The notes beneath the pieces are model-generated. The model ran no database searches. It saw only the letters and a program-made list of their open reading frames with translations, and was not told the origin of the DNA. From contig NZ_JQMJ01000004.1 in assembly GCF_000744655.1 (NCBI RefSeq), forward strand, positions 6,324,001-6,388,000: a stretch of 64,000 bases of DNA, read 5' to 3'. This document shows, piece by piece, positions 10,718-19,790 of this stretch (the stretch's first letter is position 1; every line of letters starts with the position of its first letter). The stretch is from Streptacidiphilus rugosus AM-16 (GTDB taxonomy: Bacteria > Actinomycetota > Actinomycetes > Streptomycetales > Streptomycetaceae). Position numbers and translations under genes: made by a program.

Positions 10718-12010
10718 TTACTCCCCTTCGACACGCATGATGCTGGCCACGCCACGGACGTGGTCGAGAGTGCGCAGTTCGGCAACGGTGGCGGACAGCG
10801 CGGCGTCGGTGGCGCGGTGCGTCACGACGACAAGTGAGGCGTCGCCGTCCCGGCCCTGCTGGCGGACGGTGTCGATGGACACCCCGTGCTCGGCGAAGAC
10901 CGTGGCGACCTGGGCGAGGACACCTGCCTTGTCGGCGACGTCCAGACTCACGTGGTAGCGGGTGACCACGTCGTCCATGGGATTGACGGTGAGCTGAGCG
11001 TACGCGCTCTCGCCCGGACCGGTCGCACCGGCCACCTTGTTGCGGCACACCGCGACCAGGTCGCCGAGGACCGCGGACGCGGTCGGGCTGCCGCCTGCGC
11101 CGGGGCCGTAGAACATCAGCTGGCCGGCCGCGTCGGCCTCCACGAAGACGGCGTTGTACGCGCCGCGGACGCTGGCCAGCGGGTGGCTGAGCGGGATCAT
11201 CGCCGGGTGGACGCGGGCGGTGACGGACTCCTCGCCGTTCTCGTCCCTGGAGCGCTCGCAGATCGCCAGGAGTTTCACCACGCAGCCCATGGCCTTGGCG
11301 GAGGCGATGTCCGCGGCGGTGACCTCGGTGATGCCCTCGCGGAAGACGTCGTCGGCGGTCACCCGGGTGTGGAACGCGATGCCGGCCAGGATGGCGGCCT
11401 TGGCGGCGGCGTCGAAGCCCTCGACGTCGGCGGTCGGGTCGGCCTCGGCGTAACCGAGCGCGGTGGCCTCCTCCAGTGCCTCGGAGTAACCCGCGCCGGT
11501 GGAGTCCATCTTGTCGAGGATGAAGTTGGTCGTGCCGTTGACGATGCCGAGCACCCGGTTGACCTTGTCACCCGCCAGGGACTCGCGCAGCGGGCGGACC
11601 AGCGGGATCGCCCCGGCGACGGCGGCCTCGTAGTAGAGGTCCGCCCCGGCCTTGGACGCGGCGGCGTGCAGCGCGGCCCCGTCGGCGGCGAGCAGCGCCT
11701 TGTTGGCGGAGACGACCGAGGCCCCGCTCTCGAAGGCGGAGAGGATGAGCGATCGGGCGGGCTCGATCCCGCCGATCACCTCGATCACGACGTCGATGTC
11801 CTCGCGCTTCGCCAGCGCCTCGGCGTCGGTGGTGACCAGATGCTCGGGCACGCCCGGGCGCGGGCGTCCGGCCCGGCGCACGGCCACCCCGGCGAGCTCG
11901 ACCGGCGCGCCGATCCGCGCCTCCAGGTCGGCCGCGTGCGTCGTCATGATGCGTGCCACCTCGGAGCCCACTACTCCACAACCGAGGAGCGCCACCTTGA
12001 GCGTACGCAT
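10718..12010 (-). CDS. hom: homoserine dehydrogenase
   Basis: A 430-residue NAD(P)-dependent enzyme reducing aspartate semialdehyde to homoserine. Seen: the Rossmann motif VALLGCGVVGSEVA at the N-terminus, VSANKALLA, the catalytic region GIVNGTTNFILDKM and AEADPTADVEGFDAAAKAAIL, and a C-terminal ACT domain (about residues 350-425), the usual site of threonine feedback. Two ATGs lie in tandem (12013 and 12010); the second gives the better spacing to GGAG (7 bases). It stands at the head of hom-thrC; lysA lies 216 bases upstream on the same strand. Confidence 0.95.
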   Translation of the reverse strand: MRTLKVALLGCGVVGSEVARIMTTHAADLEARIGAPVELAGVAVRRAGRPRPGVPEHLVTTDAEALAKREDIDVVIEVIGGIEPARSLILSAFESGASVVSANKALLAADGAALHAAASKAGADLYYEAAVAGAIPLVRPLRESLAGDKVNRVLGIVNGTTNFILDKMDSTGAGYSEALEEATALGYAEADPTADVEGFDAAAKAAILAGIAFHTRVTADDVFREGITEVTAADIASAKAMGCVVKLLAICERSRDENGEESVTARVHPAMIPLSHPLASVRGAYNAVFVEADAAGQLMFYGPGAGGSPTASAVLGDLVAVCRNKVAGATGPGESAYAQLTVNPMDDVVTRYHVSLDVADKAGVLAQVATVFAEHGVSIDTVRQQGRDGDASLVVVTHRATDAALSATVAELRTLDHVRGVASIMRVEGE

Positions 12011-12226
12011 CATCCGACTCCGTCCTGCACGGGTTAGCTTGCTTGGCCTGCTGACTGATTCAGTTCCTGCTGTCCCAAGTCTCCGTGACTCGGCCGCCGA
12101 ATCTGCGGCTGTTCCACGGATTGAGACGCAAATTCCGCTGACCGATACCGGGCGACCGGAAATCCTGCTGGATCCGTCGGCCGCCCGGGTGTCCACGGGT
12201 CCCGCGTCCTGCGTCCCACGCCCCGC

Positions 12227-13624
12227 TCAGCCCACGTCCAGGCGCAGCAGGTCCTCCTCCGTCTCGCGGCGCATGATCACGCGCGCCTGGCCGTCGCGCA
12301 CCGCGACGACCGGGGGCTTGAGCGCATGGTTGTAGTTGCTGGCCATCGAGCGGCAGTACGCGCCCGTGGCAGGGACGGCGAGCAGGTCGCCCGGGGCGAG
12401 GTCCTCGGGAAGGAAGGCGTCGCGGACGACGATGTCGCCGGACTCGCAGTGCTTGCCGACGACGCGGCTCAGCATCGGCTCGGCGTCCGAGGTCCGGGAG
12501 ACCAGCGCGACGCTGTACTCGGCGTCGTAGAGCGCGGTGCGGATGTTGTCCGACATGCCGCCGTCGACGCTGACGTAGGTGCGCAGGCCTTCGAGCGGCT
12601 TGATGGTGCCGACCTCGTAGAGCGTGAACGCGGTCGGGCCGACGATCGCGCGGCCCGGCTCCACCGAGAGACGCGGAACGGCCAGGCCCTCGGCCGCGCA
12701 CTCGCGCCGCACGATCCCGGTGAGCGCGGTGGCGATCTCCTGCGGCTCACGCGGGTCGTCGTCGCTCGTGTAGGCGATGCCCAGGCCGCCGCCGAGGTCG
12801 ATCTCCGGCAGTTCGACCCCGTGCTCGGCCTTGATCTCGGCGAGGAGCCCGACGACGCGGCGGGCGGCGACCTCGAAGCCGGCCATGTCGAAGATCTGTG
12901 AACCGATGTGCGAGTGGATGCCGACCAGCTCCACTCCGTCGAGCGTCAGCGCCCGGCGCACCGCCTCGGCGGCCTGGCCGCCGGTCAGCGAGAAGCCGAA
13001 CTTCTGGTCCTCGTGCGCGGTGGCGATGAACTCGTGCGTGTGGGCCTCGACGCCGACGGTGACCCGGAGCAGGATCTTCTGCCGCACGCCCTGCTGGTCG
13101 GCGGCCCAGGCCAGCCTGACGAGCTCCTCGAAGGAGTCCACCACGACGTGCCCGATGCCGGCCTTGACGGCGTACTCCAGCTCGGCGACGGTCTTGTTGT
13201 TGCCGTGGAACGCGATCCGCTCCGGCGGCATGCCCGCGCTGAGCGCGACGGTCAGCTCGCCGCCGCTGCAGACGTCGACGTTCAGGCCCTCCTCGTGCAG
13301 CCAGCGGACGACCGCACGCGAGATGAAGGCCTTGCCCGCGTAGTAGACGTCCGCGTCGACGTGCGAGAACGCCTGCTGCCAGGCGCGGCAGCGGGTGCGG
13401 AAGTCCTCCTCGTCGAGGATGTACGCGGGGGTGCCGAACCGCTGCGCCAGCTCCCGGACGTCCAGCCCGGCGACGGTCACCGCGCCGGTCGCCTCGTCGC
13501 GGGTGACGGTCTGCGACCACACCTTCGGGTCGAGCAGGTTGAGATCGGCGGGCGGGGCGGCGTAGTGCCCCTCGGGCAGCACGTCACCGTGGCGCGGCCC
13601 GGCGGGGTGGGCGGAGCGGCTCAT
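12227..13624 (-). CDS. lysA: diaminopimelate decarboxylase
   Basis: A 465-residue fold-type III PLP decarboxylase making L-lysine from meso-diaminopimelate. Seen: [16 protein letters not shown] (PLP lysine), [26 protein letters not shown], the EPGRAIVG phosphate-binding loop, and [15 protein letters not shown]; the C-terminal GKHCESGD provides the second-subunit cysteine region. The length is normal. ATG 13624 follows a weak purine-rich site. It sits between argS, separated by a terminator, and hom, the usual actinobacterial order. Confidence 0.95.
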   Translation of the reverse strand: MSRSAHPAGPRHGDVLPEGHYAAPPADLNLLDPKVWSQTVTRDEATGAVTVAGLDVRELAQRFGTPAYILDEEDFRTRCRAWQQAFSHVDADVYYAGKAFISRAVVRWLHEEGLNVDVCSGGELTVALSAGMPPERIAFHGNNKTVAELEYAVKAGIGHVVVDSFEELVRLAWAADQQGVRQKILLRVTVGVEAHTHEFIATAHEDQKFGFSLTGGQAAEAVRRALTLDGVELVGIHSHIGSQIFDMAGFEVAARRVVGLLAEIKAEHGVELPEIDLGGGLGIAYTSDDDPREPQEIATALTGIVRRECAAEGLAVPRLSVEPGRAIVGPTAFTLYEVGTIKPLEGLRTYVSVDGGMSDNIRTALYDAEYSVALVSRTSDAEPMLSRVVGKHCESGDIVVRDAFLPEDLAPGDLLAVPATGAYCRSMASNYNHALKPPVVAVRDGQARVIMRRETEEDLLRLDVG

Positions 13625-13658
13625 GTCTGACTCTCTCGTCTGTCAGTGCTTGCACAAA

Positions 13659-13696
13659 GGGCCCGAAACCGTCGACTCGTTGACGGTTTCGGGCCC
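13659..13696 (-). terminator. argS terminator
   Basis: A perfect 15-bp stem (GGGCCCGAAACCGTC with GACGGTTTCGGGCCC) around an 8-base loop, 10 bases past the argS stop codon on the minus strand and 35 bases before the lysA start. It separates argS from lysA transcription. Confidence 0.85.
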
Positions 13697-13706
13697 CTCA
13701 CGCCGA

Positions 13707-15368
13707 CTACATGCGTTCGGGGGCGGACACACCCAACAGGTCGAGCCCGTTGGCGATGACCGTTCGGGTGGCCTCGAGCAGCCAGAGCCTGGCCCGCATC
13801 AGGTCGGTGACCTCTTCGTCGCCGCGCGGCAGGATCCGGCAGTTGTCGTAGAAGCGGTGGTAGTCCCCGGCCAGCTCCTCCAGGTACCGGGCGACCCGGT
13901 GCGGCGCGCGGAACTGGCCGGCCTCGGCCAGCTCGCCGGGGAACTCACCCAGACGGCCCAGGAGCTGGTTCTCCCACTCGGTGGCCAGGAGCTCGGGTTT
14001 GAACTGCTCCGCCGTGCCCTTGTCGATGCCCAGATCTGCCGCGTTGCGGGCGATGGAGGCCATGCGGGCGTGGGCGTACTGGACGTAGTAGACCGGGTTG
14101 TCCCTCGACTGCCTGGTGAGCACGTCGATGTCCAGCGTCAGCGTCGAGTCGGTGGGGACGCGGGCGAGAGAGTACCGGGCGGCGTCGACGCCGACCCAGT
14201 CGACGACGTCGTCGATCGTGATGATGTTGCCGGCGCGCTTGGACATGCGAACCTCTTCGCCGTCCTTGAGCATCTTCACGAACTGCCCGATCAGCACCTC
14301 GATGTTGTGCGTCGGGTCGTCGCCGGCGCAGGCGACGATCGCCTTGAGGCGGCCCACGTAGCCGTGGTGGTCGGCGCCCAGCATGTAGACGTTGACGTCG
14401 TTGCCGCGGTCGCGCTTGTTCAGGTAGTACGCGGCGTCCGAGGCGAAGTAGGTGGTGTCGCCGTCGGCCTTGATCAGGACGCGGTCCTTGTCGTCGCCGA
14501 AGTCGGTCGTGCGCAGCCAGACCGCGCCGTCCTTGTCGAAGACGTGGCCCTGCTCGCGCAGCCGCTCGACGGCCTTCTCCACGGCGCCGGAGTCGTGCAG
14601 CGACTTCTCGGAGAACCAGACGTCGAAGTGCGCGCCGAACTCGGCCATGGAGCGCTGGATCTCCGCGACCATGAGGCGCAGGCCCTCGGTGCGGAACCGC
14701 TCCAGCTGCGCCTCGTCGTCGAGGTCGAGGATGCCCGGGTTCTGCTTGACGATCTCGGCGGCGATGTCGGTGATGTACTCGCCGACGTAGCCGTCCTCGG
14801 GCACCGGGCGGCCGTTGGCGGCGGCGAGGAGCGAGCTGCCGAACTTGGAGATCTGCACGCCGGCGTCGTTGATGTAGTACTCGGTGGTGACGTCGGCCCC
14901 GCAGGCGCGCAGGATGCGGGCGAGCGAGTCGCCGACGGCGGCCCAGCGGACGCCGCCGATGTGGATCGGGCCGGTCGGGTTGGCGGAGACGAACTCCAGG
15001 TTGATCTTCAACCCGGCGAAGGCGTCGCCGTGCCCGTAGTGGGCGCCCTCGGCGACGATGGTCCGGGCGAGCTCGCCCTGCGTCGCGGTGTCGAGGGTGA
15101 TGTTCAGGAAGCCCGGTCCGGCGATGTCGATCTTCGCGATCCCGGGCAGCTCTCGCAGGCGTGCGGCGACCAGCTCGGCCACCTGTCGCGGCGGCTTGCC
15201 GGCGGCCTTGGCCAGCTGGAGCGCGACGTTGACGGCGTAGTCGCCGTGGTCGCGGTTCTTGGGACGCTCGACGTTCACCGTCTCGGGGATGTCGACGGTC
15301 AGCTCGCCCGCCTCGACGGCGGCGCGAACGGCGTCCTGGACTGCCTGGGAAAGCTCTGCGGGTGTCAC
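13707..15368 (-). CDS. argS: arginyl-tRNA synthetase
   Basis: A 553-residue class I aminoacyl-tRNA synthetase. Seen: an N-terminal additional domain, the HIGH-type motif in SANPTGPIHIGGVRWAAVG (about residue 128), the KMSKS counterpart in EVRMSKRAGNIITIDD, and the C-terminal anticodon-binding DALR domain ending in DLLGVSAPERM. Start codon is GTG at 15368. It is followed by a strong terminator. The window also carries a tRNA-Arg gene about 0.8 kb away, an accidental or functional neighbour. Confidence 0.96.
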   Translation of the reverse strand: MTPAELSQAVQDAVRAAVEAGELTVDIPETVNVERPKNRDHGDYAVNVALQLAKAAGKPPRQVAELVAARLRELPGIAKIDIAGPGFLNITLDTATQGELARTIVAEGAHYGHGDAFAGLKINLEFVSANPTGPIHIGGVRWAAVGDSLARILRACGADVTTEYYINDAGVQISKFGSSLLAAANGRPVPEDGYVGEYITDIAAEIVKQNPGILDLDDEAQLERFRTEGLRLMVAEIQRSMAEFGAHFDVWFSEKSLHDSGAVEKAVERLREQGHVFDKDGAVWLRTTDFGDDKDRVLIKADGDTTYFASDAAYYLNKRDRGNDVNVYMLGADHHGYVGRLKAIVACAGDDPTHNIEVLIGQFVKMLKDGEEVRMSKRAGNIITIDDVVDWVGVDAARYSLARVPTDSTLTLDIDVLTRQSRDNPVYYVQYAHARMASIARNAADLGIDKGTAEQFKPELLATEWENQLLGRLGEFPGELAEAGQFRAPHRVARYLEELAGDYHRFYDNCRILPRGDEEVTDLMRARLWLLEATRTVIANGLDLLGVSAPERM

Positions 15369-15460
15369 GGGGCAAGCCTAGGCGAGAGGGGCGAAATCCC
15401 TGGCATCAGTTCTGCCGAGTGAGACACGGCATCCCGACCGCGGATGCCGCCGCCCCACCC

Positions 15461-16021
15461 TCACAGCGTTCGCCGAGAGCGAACACTGTGCCGCCCTTCG
15501 CCGACCGCGTGCGCCGGGGCGACGCCCATGTCCGGATGCTCCGCGCGCTCGGCCGGCGCCGACTCCGCGTCCGCCCGCTCCGCCGTACGGTGACCCTCGC
15601 GGCGGTGGTCCTCACTGCGGCGCTCCTCCGCGAGCCGCCGCACCAGGGCGACAAGATCCATCGGCTCGAACGGCTTGGCGAGGTACCCGTCCACCCCGAC
15701 GGACTCCCCGCGCTCAAGATCCAGCTGAGTGCAGGCGCTGACGATCGCTATCCGGAGATGGCTCGTCCGCGGATCGGCCCTCAACCGCGCCGCCGTCCGC
15801 AGCCCGTCCAGCCGGGGCATCACCACGTCCAACGTGATCACATCCGGCCGCACCGCATGCACCACGTCCAAACACTCGGCCCCGTCCGCGGCGGTCACCA
15901 CCTGAAAGCCCTCGAGCTCCAGATTGACCCTGATCAGCTGACGGATCACCGCGCTGTCATCGACAACGAGCACCCGCCCCGACTCGCCTGACACATCACT
16001 GAGGGTATGCGCACCGTCCAC
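15461..16021 (-). CDS. single-domain response regulator
   Basis: A receiver-domain protein of about 186 residues. Seen: VLVVDDSAVIRQLIR (acidic pair), the phospho-acceptor Asp in PDVITLDVVMPRLDGL, the conserved Thr/Ser position in IAIVSACTQLD, and the Lys in GYLAKPFEPMDLV. After about residue 135 the tail is a charged low-complexity stretch with no DNA-binding domain. No kinase gene is adjacent, so its partner is unknown. The start is uncertain: GTG 16021, with GGGGA upstream, is used here; GTG 15994 just before the receiver domain is an alternative (177 residues). It is a conserved-looking neighbour of argS. Confidence 0.8.
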   Translation of the reverse strand: MDGAHTLSDVSGESGRVLVVDDSAVIRQLIRVNLELEGFQVVTAADGAECLDVVHAVRPDVITLDVVMPRLDGLRTAARLRADPRTSHLRIAIVSACTQLDLERGESVGVDGYLAKPFEPMDLVALVRRLAEERRSEDHRREGHRTAERADAESAPAERAEHPDMGVAPAHAVGEGRHSVRSRRTL

Positions 16022-16135
16022 CCTCCGTCCCCGTTTTCGGAACTTCCGCCGGAACCGGTGACGCGCCCTTCCGAAAACCCTGTGCACGAGCAGGGGGTGG
16101 GGACTGGTAGTGTTCTGCACGTCGCAAGACAGTGC

Positions 16136-16207
16136 GCCCCCGTAGCTCAGGGGATAGAGCACCGCCCTCCGGAGGCGGGTGCGTAGGTTCGAATCCTACC
16201 GGGGGCA
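16136..16207 (+). tRNA. tRNA-Arg (anticodon CCG)
   Basis: A 72-base cloverleaf: acceptor GCCCCCG pairs with CGGGGGC, D arm GCTC/GAGC, anticodon stem CCGCC/GGCGG around the loop CTCCGGA (anticodon CCG, decoding CGG), T arm GTAGG-TTCGAAT-CCTAC, discriminator A. CCA is not encoded. It is a target type used by actinomycete integrative elements, and a truncated integrase gene starts 80 bases downstream in the opposite orientation. Confidence 0.95.
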
Positions 16208-16226
16208 CTTCGCAGGAAACGCAACA

Positions 16227-16267
16227 AAAGCCCAGGTCAACCGGGATATCCGGTCCGCCTGGGCTTT
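16227..16267. terminator. hairpin between tRNA-Arg and integrase remnant
   Basis: A 10-bp stem AAAGCCCAGG with CCTGGGCTTT, with a nested CCGG/CCGG stem and flanking A and T runs. It lies 20 bases past the tRNA and 20 bases past the convergent integrase stop, so it can serve both strands. Confidence 0.8.
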
Positions 16268-16286
16268 CGTCGTTTCTGAGGCCCGA

Positions 16287-17210
16287 TCAGGCCCGTGCCC
16301 CTTGCGTGCCCAACTCGTCGGGCGGGGTGCCCTTCTGACCCGGCTTGCGCCGCTTCGGGGCGAGCGCCTTGGTGATCGCGTCGCCGATGCCGTCAGCGAT
16401 CAGCCGGTCCCGTTCCCCCCGCATGTGCTGGTAGCGCAGGGCCGCGTCCATGGTCGAGTGGCCCATCCGGTGCATCAGCTCACGGGTGCTCGCCCCGGCG
16501 TCGGCCGCCATGGCGTTGCCGAAGTGCCGCAGGTCGTGGAAGCGCACCTTGCGCACCTCGGCCTTGACCAGCGCGGCTGTCCACAGGTGGTGGAAGTTGC
16601 TCCGTCGCAGCAGGCCGGAACGCGGACCCACGAACACGCGGCCGTCCGGACCGTCCTCGGCGAACCAGCGCAGATGCGTCTCCACGTCTCGGGCGATGGG
16701 CTCGGGGAAGGCCACCGGCCGGACGCCGGCCGCACTCTTGGGCAGCTTTACCCGCAGGTCTCCGGTCGCGAGCTCCGCTTGGGCCTGACGGATCCGGATG
16801 ATCCTGTGCTCCAGGTCGATGTCCGCCCGACGCAGCCCGGCCAGCTCCCCGAACCGGAGGCTGGCGAAGGCCGCCAGGAGCACCATGGCCCGGTACCGGG
16901 GCTGGATGGCCCCCGCCACGGCGTAGACCTCTTCCACCGTCAGCACAGGACGCTCCGGGGAGTTCTCCTCTCCCTCACCCTTGATCCGGCACGGGTTGCG
17001 TTGGATCAGCCCGTCGTCCAGGGCCGTGTTCAGGATGGCCCGGAGCACGCGGTACGCCTTGGCCACCGTCGCCTCACCCACGCCCTCCGCGAGCAGCCGC
17101 GAACGCCACGCCCGGACCCGAGCCGGGCTGAGCGCTGCCACGGGCCCCGCGCCGAAGGTCGGCTGGATGTGCATCCGGATCACGCCCTCGTAGCGCTCAC
17201 GGTGGAACCG
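16287..17210 (-). pseudogene. 5'-truncated tyrosine recombinase (integrase)
   Basis: About 308 residues of a phage/AICE-type site-specific integrase. The catalytic domain is complete: ASLRFGELAGLRRADI (first Arg), LPKSAAGVRPVAFP (Lys region), RFHDLRHFGN (HxxR), and MHRMGHSTMDAALRYQH (His and nucleophile Tyr). Upstream, homology stops abruptly at RFHRERYEGVIRMHI: the N-terminal arm-binding domain and the first part of the core-binding domain are missing, and the sequence beyond about 17210 does not continue the protein in any frame. No ribosome binding site precedes a plausible internal start. I read this as a decayed integrase of an element inserted at tRNA-Arg; no matching excisionase or replication gene is seen. 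Confidence 0.8.
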
Positions 17211-17553
17211 CCAAGGCCAAGCGCAAGCGTCACGCGGTGAGCCTTGGCGGCTCCTGGAGAACCCTGGCTCGGCAGAGCTGCCCGATCGAGGAGGTACCAC
17301 CCCACTCAGGCCCGCAGCCTGGCGAAAGTGCCGCCGGATCAGAACGACTCCGGGCCGCTGGGCAGCCGGCAGAGTCTCCCCATTCGCGACGGCCCGGGGA
17401 CGACGGCGCGGATGTGTGCCAGCCAATTCGGCAAAAACCCCACAGCGGGCGGCTCTACGTTGCACCGGCCAGCGGAGATGAGTATGCGTACTCAGGCGAA
17501 AGCGGGCCCTCATGAGCAAGACTCCGGCGCTGACGTAAGTGGAGGAGCGCATA

Positions 17554-18417
17554 GTGGCACTGTCGTCCCCACCAGACCCCAAGCGAAAAGGCAGCGGCTG
17601 CGCGATCTCCGTTGCCGCTGTCGCCCTGGCCGCCGTCCTGCTCATGGTCTGGGCCTACGTCAGCGTTCAGAACTGGATCAACCCGCCGCCGCCTGACGTC
17701 CACAAGATTGCCACGTCGGCGGATGTCGCGGGAGCTGACCAGACGGCTACCGTCCAGCTCAACAACACCTTGGCCGAGGTCCACACCACCATCCCGTGGA
17801 TCGCCGCCGTCGGCCGAAGCGCTGACGACGTCTGCTCCACCAGTGACAACATCGCCTTCATCGGCGAGAAGCCGAAGTGGTCTCCCGTCAGCTGCATCCG
17901 CACCACAGCGTGGTTCGGGGCCTTCGACGGTGACCTTCCTCAACAACTAGCTCGGATCAACCAGGCGCTGAGCAAGGCCGGCTGGATGCCTCAGGGCACC
18001 CCTATGGACCAGCTCTTCCAGATCGATCAGGCCCATGCGGCGACCGCCTCCCCAACCCCCGGCCGACCACGGCTGGCCTACGCCTACGGGTCCTACTCGA
18101 ACGGCGGTCAGGTCCTGAACATCGAGGTGACGCAACTTCCAGGCATGCCGTTCAGTGACATCCCCCAGGTTCGCCCCACGGCCACCCTTCCTGCCGAGAC
18201 CCCGCTGAACGGGCCGAGCACATTCGACCGCGAGCACCAGTCCGTCTCCATCGCCAGCCTGACCCAGAAGGCCGGTGGCGGGAACCGCTACATCATTGGC
18301 GTTGAGCTCAACAGCCGGTACTACACGGCACCGGTCCCGAGCACATCGGCGCCAGCGGCACCGTCGCAGGGCACCGGATACGCCTGCCGCACCGGCAGTG
18401 CTTGTGTCGGCGGCTAA
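17554..18417 (+). CDS. membrane-anchored protein of unknown function
   Basis: A 287-residue protein with one N-terminal membrane segment (about residues 15-35, AISVAAVALAAVLLMVWAYV) after a short basic cytoplasmic tip, then an extracellular domain of about 230 residues and a Pro/Ser/Ala-rich C-terminus. Three or four cysteines outside the membrane could form disulphides. I do not recognise the family. GTG 17554 is chosen over GTG 17539 because GGAGGAG lies 6 bases before it. It lies alone between the integrase remnant and a direct repeat, in the decayed element region. Confidence 0.7.
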   Translation: MALSSPPDPKRKGSGCAISVAAVALAAVLLMVWAYVSVQNWINPPPPDVHKIATSADVAGADQTATVQLNNTLAEVHTTIPWIAAVGRSADDVCSTSDNIAFIGEKPKWSPVSCIRTTAWFGAFDGDLPQQLARINQALSKAGWMPQGTPMDQLFQIDQAHAATASPTPGRPRLAYAYGSYSNGGQVLNIEVTQLPGMPFSDIPQVRPTATLPAETPLNGPSTFDREHQSVSIASLTQKAGGGNRYIIGVELNSRYYTAPVPSTSAPAAPSQGTGYACRTGSACVGG

Positions 18418-18490
18418 ATTCGTCTGGGGCTTCGGCGACGCGCGATACGGTGCTGCCAGCACCAGGAGGGCAACCGACCGCCGTAGGCTT

Positions 18491-18610
18491 TCGCATCGAG
18501 GGGGTCAGAGTGCGCGGCCGGCACAGACAGGCTGCACTCTTGGCCATCGGCGAAGCCTGGTCGTCGGTTAGGTCCCGAGCCTGACTATCGGGCCGCCCCC
18601 GGACAGAACC
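18491..18610. repeat. ~115-bp direct repeat, copy 1
   Basis: Matches 20084-20203. The central ~64 bases (starting GCGCGGCCGGCACAGACAGG and ending in GTCGGTTAGGTCC) are identical; the edges differ at scattered positions and by a short indel. No known IS end or gene is recognised in it. Confidence 0.8.
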
Positions 18611-18864
18611 AGGGATGCAGCTGCACTTCAGAGCTGGATGCCTCGTTGCCGACCGCGCACCTGGACGGTATCGAGCACGACTGACAGCCACGAGTGCAGC
18701 CTCTCCCGCAGACCTACCGGCGCAATTCCGTCTGATCGAGCAAGATCCGGACCAGTGACGGACCAGCGCTTGGAACCCGGCACGCGGGACTGCCTCTGTC
18801 GCAGGTCAGAGGTCCGGGGCAGGTCACATGCCGAGCCGACTGTAAAGCCGCTCAGCAACTTGCC

Positions 18865-18963
18865 TCAGCGGGCCTCAGGAGCTGGCCAAGCCTCCAATAC
18901 GTGATTACCCCATCCGCGCGCTGCGATCATCGGAGCCAGCCGTTCGAGCAGCTTCTCGGGCAC
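18865..18963 (-). CDS. possible very small gene (32 aa)
   Basis: GTG 18963 has GGAGG seven bases upstream. The peptide (VPEKLLERLAPMIAARGWGN ... EAWPAPEAR) has an ordinary, non-repetitive composition and ends at TGA 18865. It overlaps the end of another possible small frame (18927-19112). It may be a gene, the truncated 5' end of one, or chance. Confidence 0.25.
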   Translation of the reverse strand: MPEKLLERLAPMIAARGWGNHVLEAWPAPEAR

Positions 18964-19112
18964 GGGACGCCCTCCGTTCGCGCGCTCCGAATTCGGTGGC
19001 ACACGTGGCCCAGGAAGTTGTCCAGGTGCAGATCTGTCCAGCCCTCGAAGAGGGCGAGATCCGCAGCCACCCCGAAGACAGGCCGTTCGCTCTCGTTCGA
19101 CACGTCAGGCAT
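18927..19112 (-). CDS. possible small gene (61 aa), unknown
   Basis: ATG 19112 opens a 61-residue frame whose first 45 residues look protein-like (VFGVAADLALFEGWTDLHLD); the last 15 are Arg/Cys/Ser-rich and may be out of frame. The sequence just upstream matches the upstream region of the immunity gene at 20926-21153, which suggests both small genes once had the same context. Could be a decayed gene. Confidence 0.25.
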   Translation of the reverse strand: MPDVSNESERPVFGVAADLALFEGWTDLHLDNFLGHVCHRIRSARTEGVPCPRSCSNGWLR

Positions 19113-19200
19113 CCAAGCCGAAGAGTCGCCGTGCCACAACCGTGCCAGAAGGAGCGGGGAATCAGAGGCACTGGCGGCGACGGGCGGGCTACTGACATGC

Positions 19201-19240
19201 GGAAGGCCCTGGACCGTTCTTGCTGGTCACAGGGCCTTCC
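19201..19240 (-). terminator. terminator-like hairpin behind tRNA-Tyr fragment
   Basis: Stem GGAAGGCCCT with AGGGCCTTCC (10 bp, perfect) with a nested GGACC/GGTC helix. It starts 10 bases past the 3' end of the tRNA-Tyr fragment on the minus strand and looks like a normal streptomycete tRNA terminator. Confidence 0.75.
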
Positions 19241-19250
19241 GACTTCCACG

Positions 19251-19305
19251 TGGCGGGTGCAGGGTTCGAACCTGCGTAGCTTGCGCGACAGATTTACAGC
19301 CTGTC
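19251..19305 (-). other. 3' fragment of a tRNA-Tyr gene (probable att remnant)
   Basis: Read on the minus strand: anticodon arm ACAGG-CTGTAAA-TCTGT (anticodon GTA), a long variable arm, T arm with GCAGGTTCGAACCCTGC, and acceptor 3' strand ACCCGCC plus A. The 5' half (GGCGGGT acceptor, D arm) is absent; unrelated sequence starts right before the anticodon stem. Integrative elements of actinomycetes such as SLP1 use tRNA-Tyr and duplicate just this 3' part, so this is best read as an attachment-site scar rather than a working tRNA. Confidence 0.7.
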
Positions 19306-19400
19306 ACAGGCTGCTCGATCGAAAGGAGGCTGTGACACGCGCGCTTCGGCAGGGCGGAGGCCCAGCAGTCTGCGCCCTGCAACCTTCACCCTGAGACTGC

Positions 19401-19790
19401 CTACTGGTTCTTGCCGAGGCAGAGCACCACGTTCGTGCCCCCAGTCTCGGTGTACCAGGCCACCACGCCAGGAACGTTCTTGCACTCGTCGCTGCTGCCG
19501 GAGTCCTCCTTCAGGACCTTGTACGCGGCCTTGGGGTTCGTGCAACCGATGACGTGGACATCGGGATTCGTGTCCGTGCCGCTGACCTGGACGCAGTCAC
19601 CGACGCTGGCCGAGGCCGGCGCGCCGGTCACCTTGTCGTAGACCAACCAACCCACGAGAAGAATCAGCCCGATACCGAGACGAATCATCAACTTCTTGGC
19701 GAAGATGGCGAACTTCTTGGGCGGCTGCGGCGCGGGAGCCTGCGGGGGTGCGGGGTAGGTGGAGTCTTGGTATGTGGGGGTTGTTGTCAC
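19401..19790 (-). CDS. membrane-anchored LppU-like protein
   Basis: A 129-residue protein: a Pro/Ala/Gln-rich cytoplasmic tail, one membrane segment (about residues 35-53, MIRLGIGLILLVGWLVY) and an outside domain with GDCVQVSG, HVIGCTNPKAAYKVL and NVVLCLGKNQ. This cysteine pattern resembles the LppU/SCO3897-type proteins, small secreted or anchored proteins of unknown role common in streptomycetes. Start is GTG 19790 with GAGGA five bases upstream. Its position between the tRNA-Tyr scar and the second direct-repeat copy suggests it came with an element. Confidence 0.8.
   Translation of the reverse strand: MTTTPTYQDSTYPAPPQAPAPQPPKKFAIFAKKLMIRLGIGLILLVGWLVYDKVTGAPASASVGDCVQVSGTDTNPDVHVIGCTNPKAAYKVLKEDSGSSDECKNVPGVVAWYTETGGTNVVLCLGKNQ

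Larger units (their letters stand above)
18418..19400. other. gene-poor mobile-element debris
   Basis: About 980 bp without a confident gene. It holds copy 1 of a ~115-bp direct repeat (18491), two possible small reading frames on the minus strand (18865-19112), a sequence block shared with the 21.2-kb region (about 19108-19165), a terminator hairpin (19201-19240) and a tRNA-Tyr 3' fragment (19251-19305). Codon bias is weak in all frames. Confidence 0.6.

Noticed and set aside
18628..18858. Minus-strand frame resembling a transposase end (GLRERLHSWLSVVLD)
   Set aside because: Too short, no start signal and no inverted repeats of an IS element nearby; the likeness is too weak to report.
19251..19305. 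A functional tRNA-Tyr gene
   Set aside because: The acceptor 5' strand and D arm are missing; the sequence before the anticodon stem does not pair with ACCCGCC.
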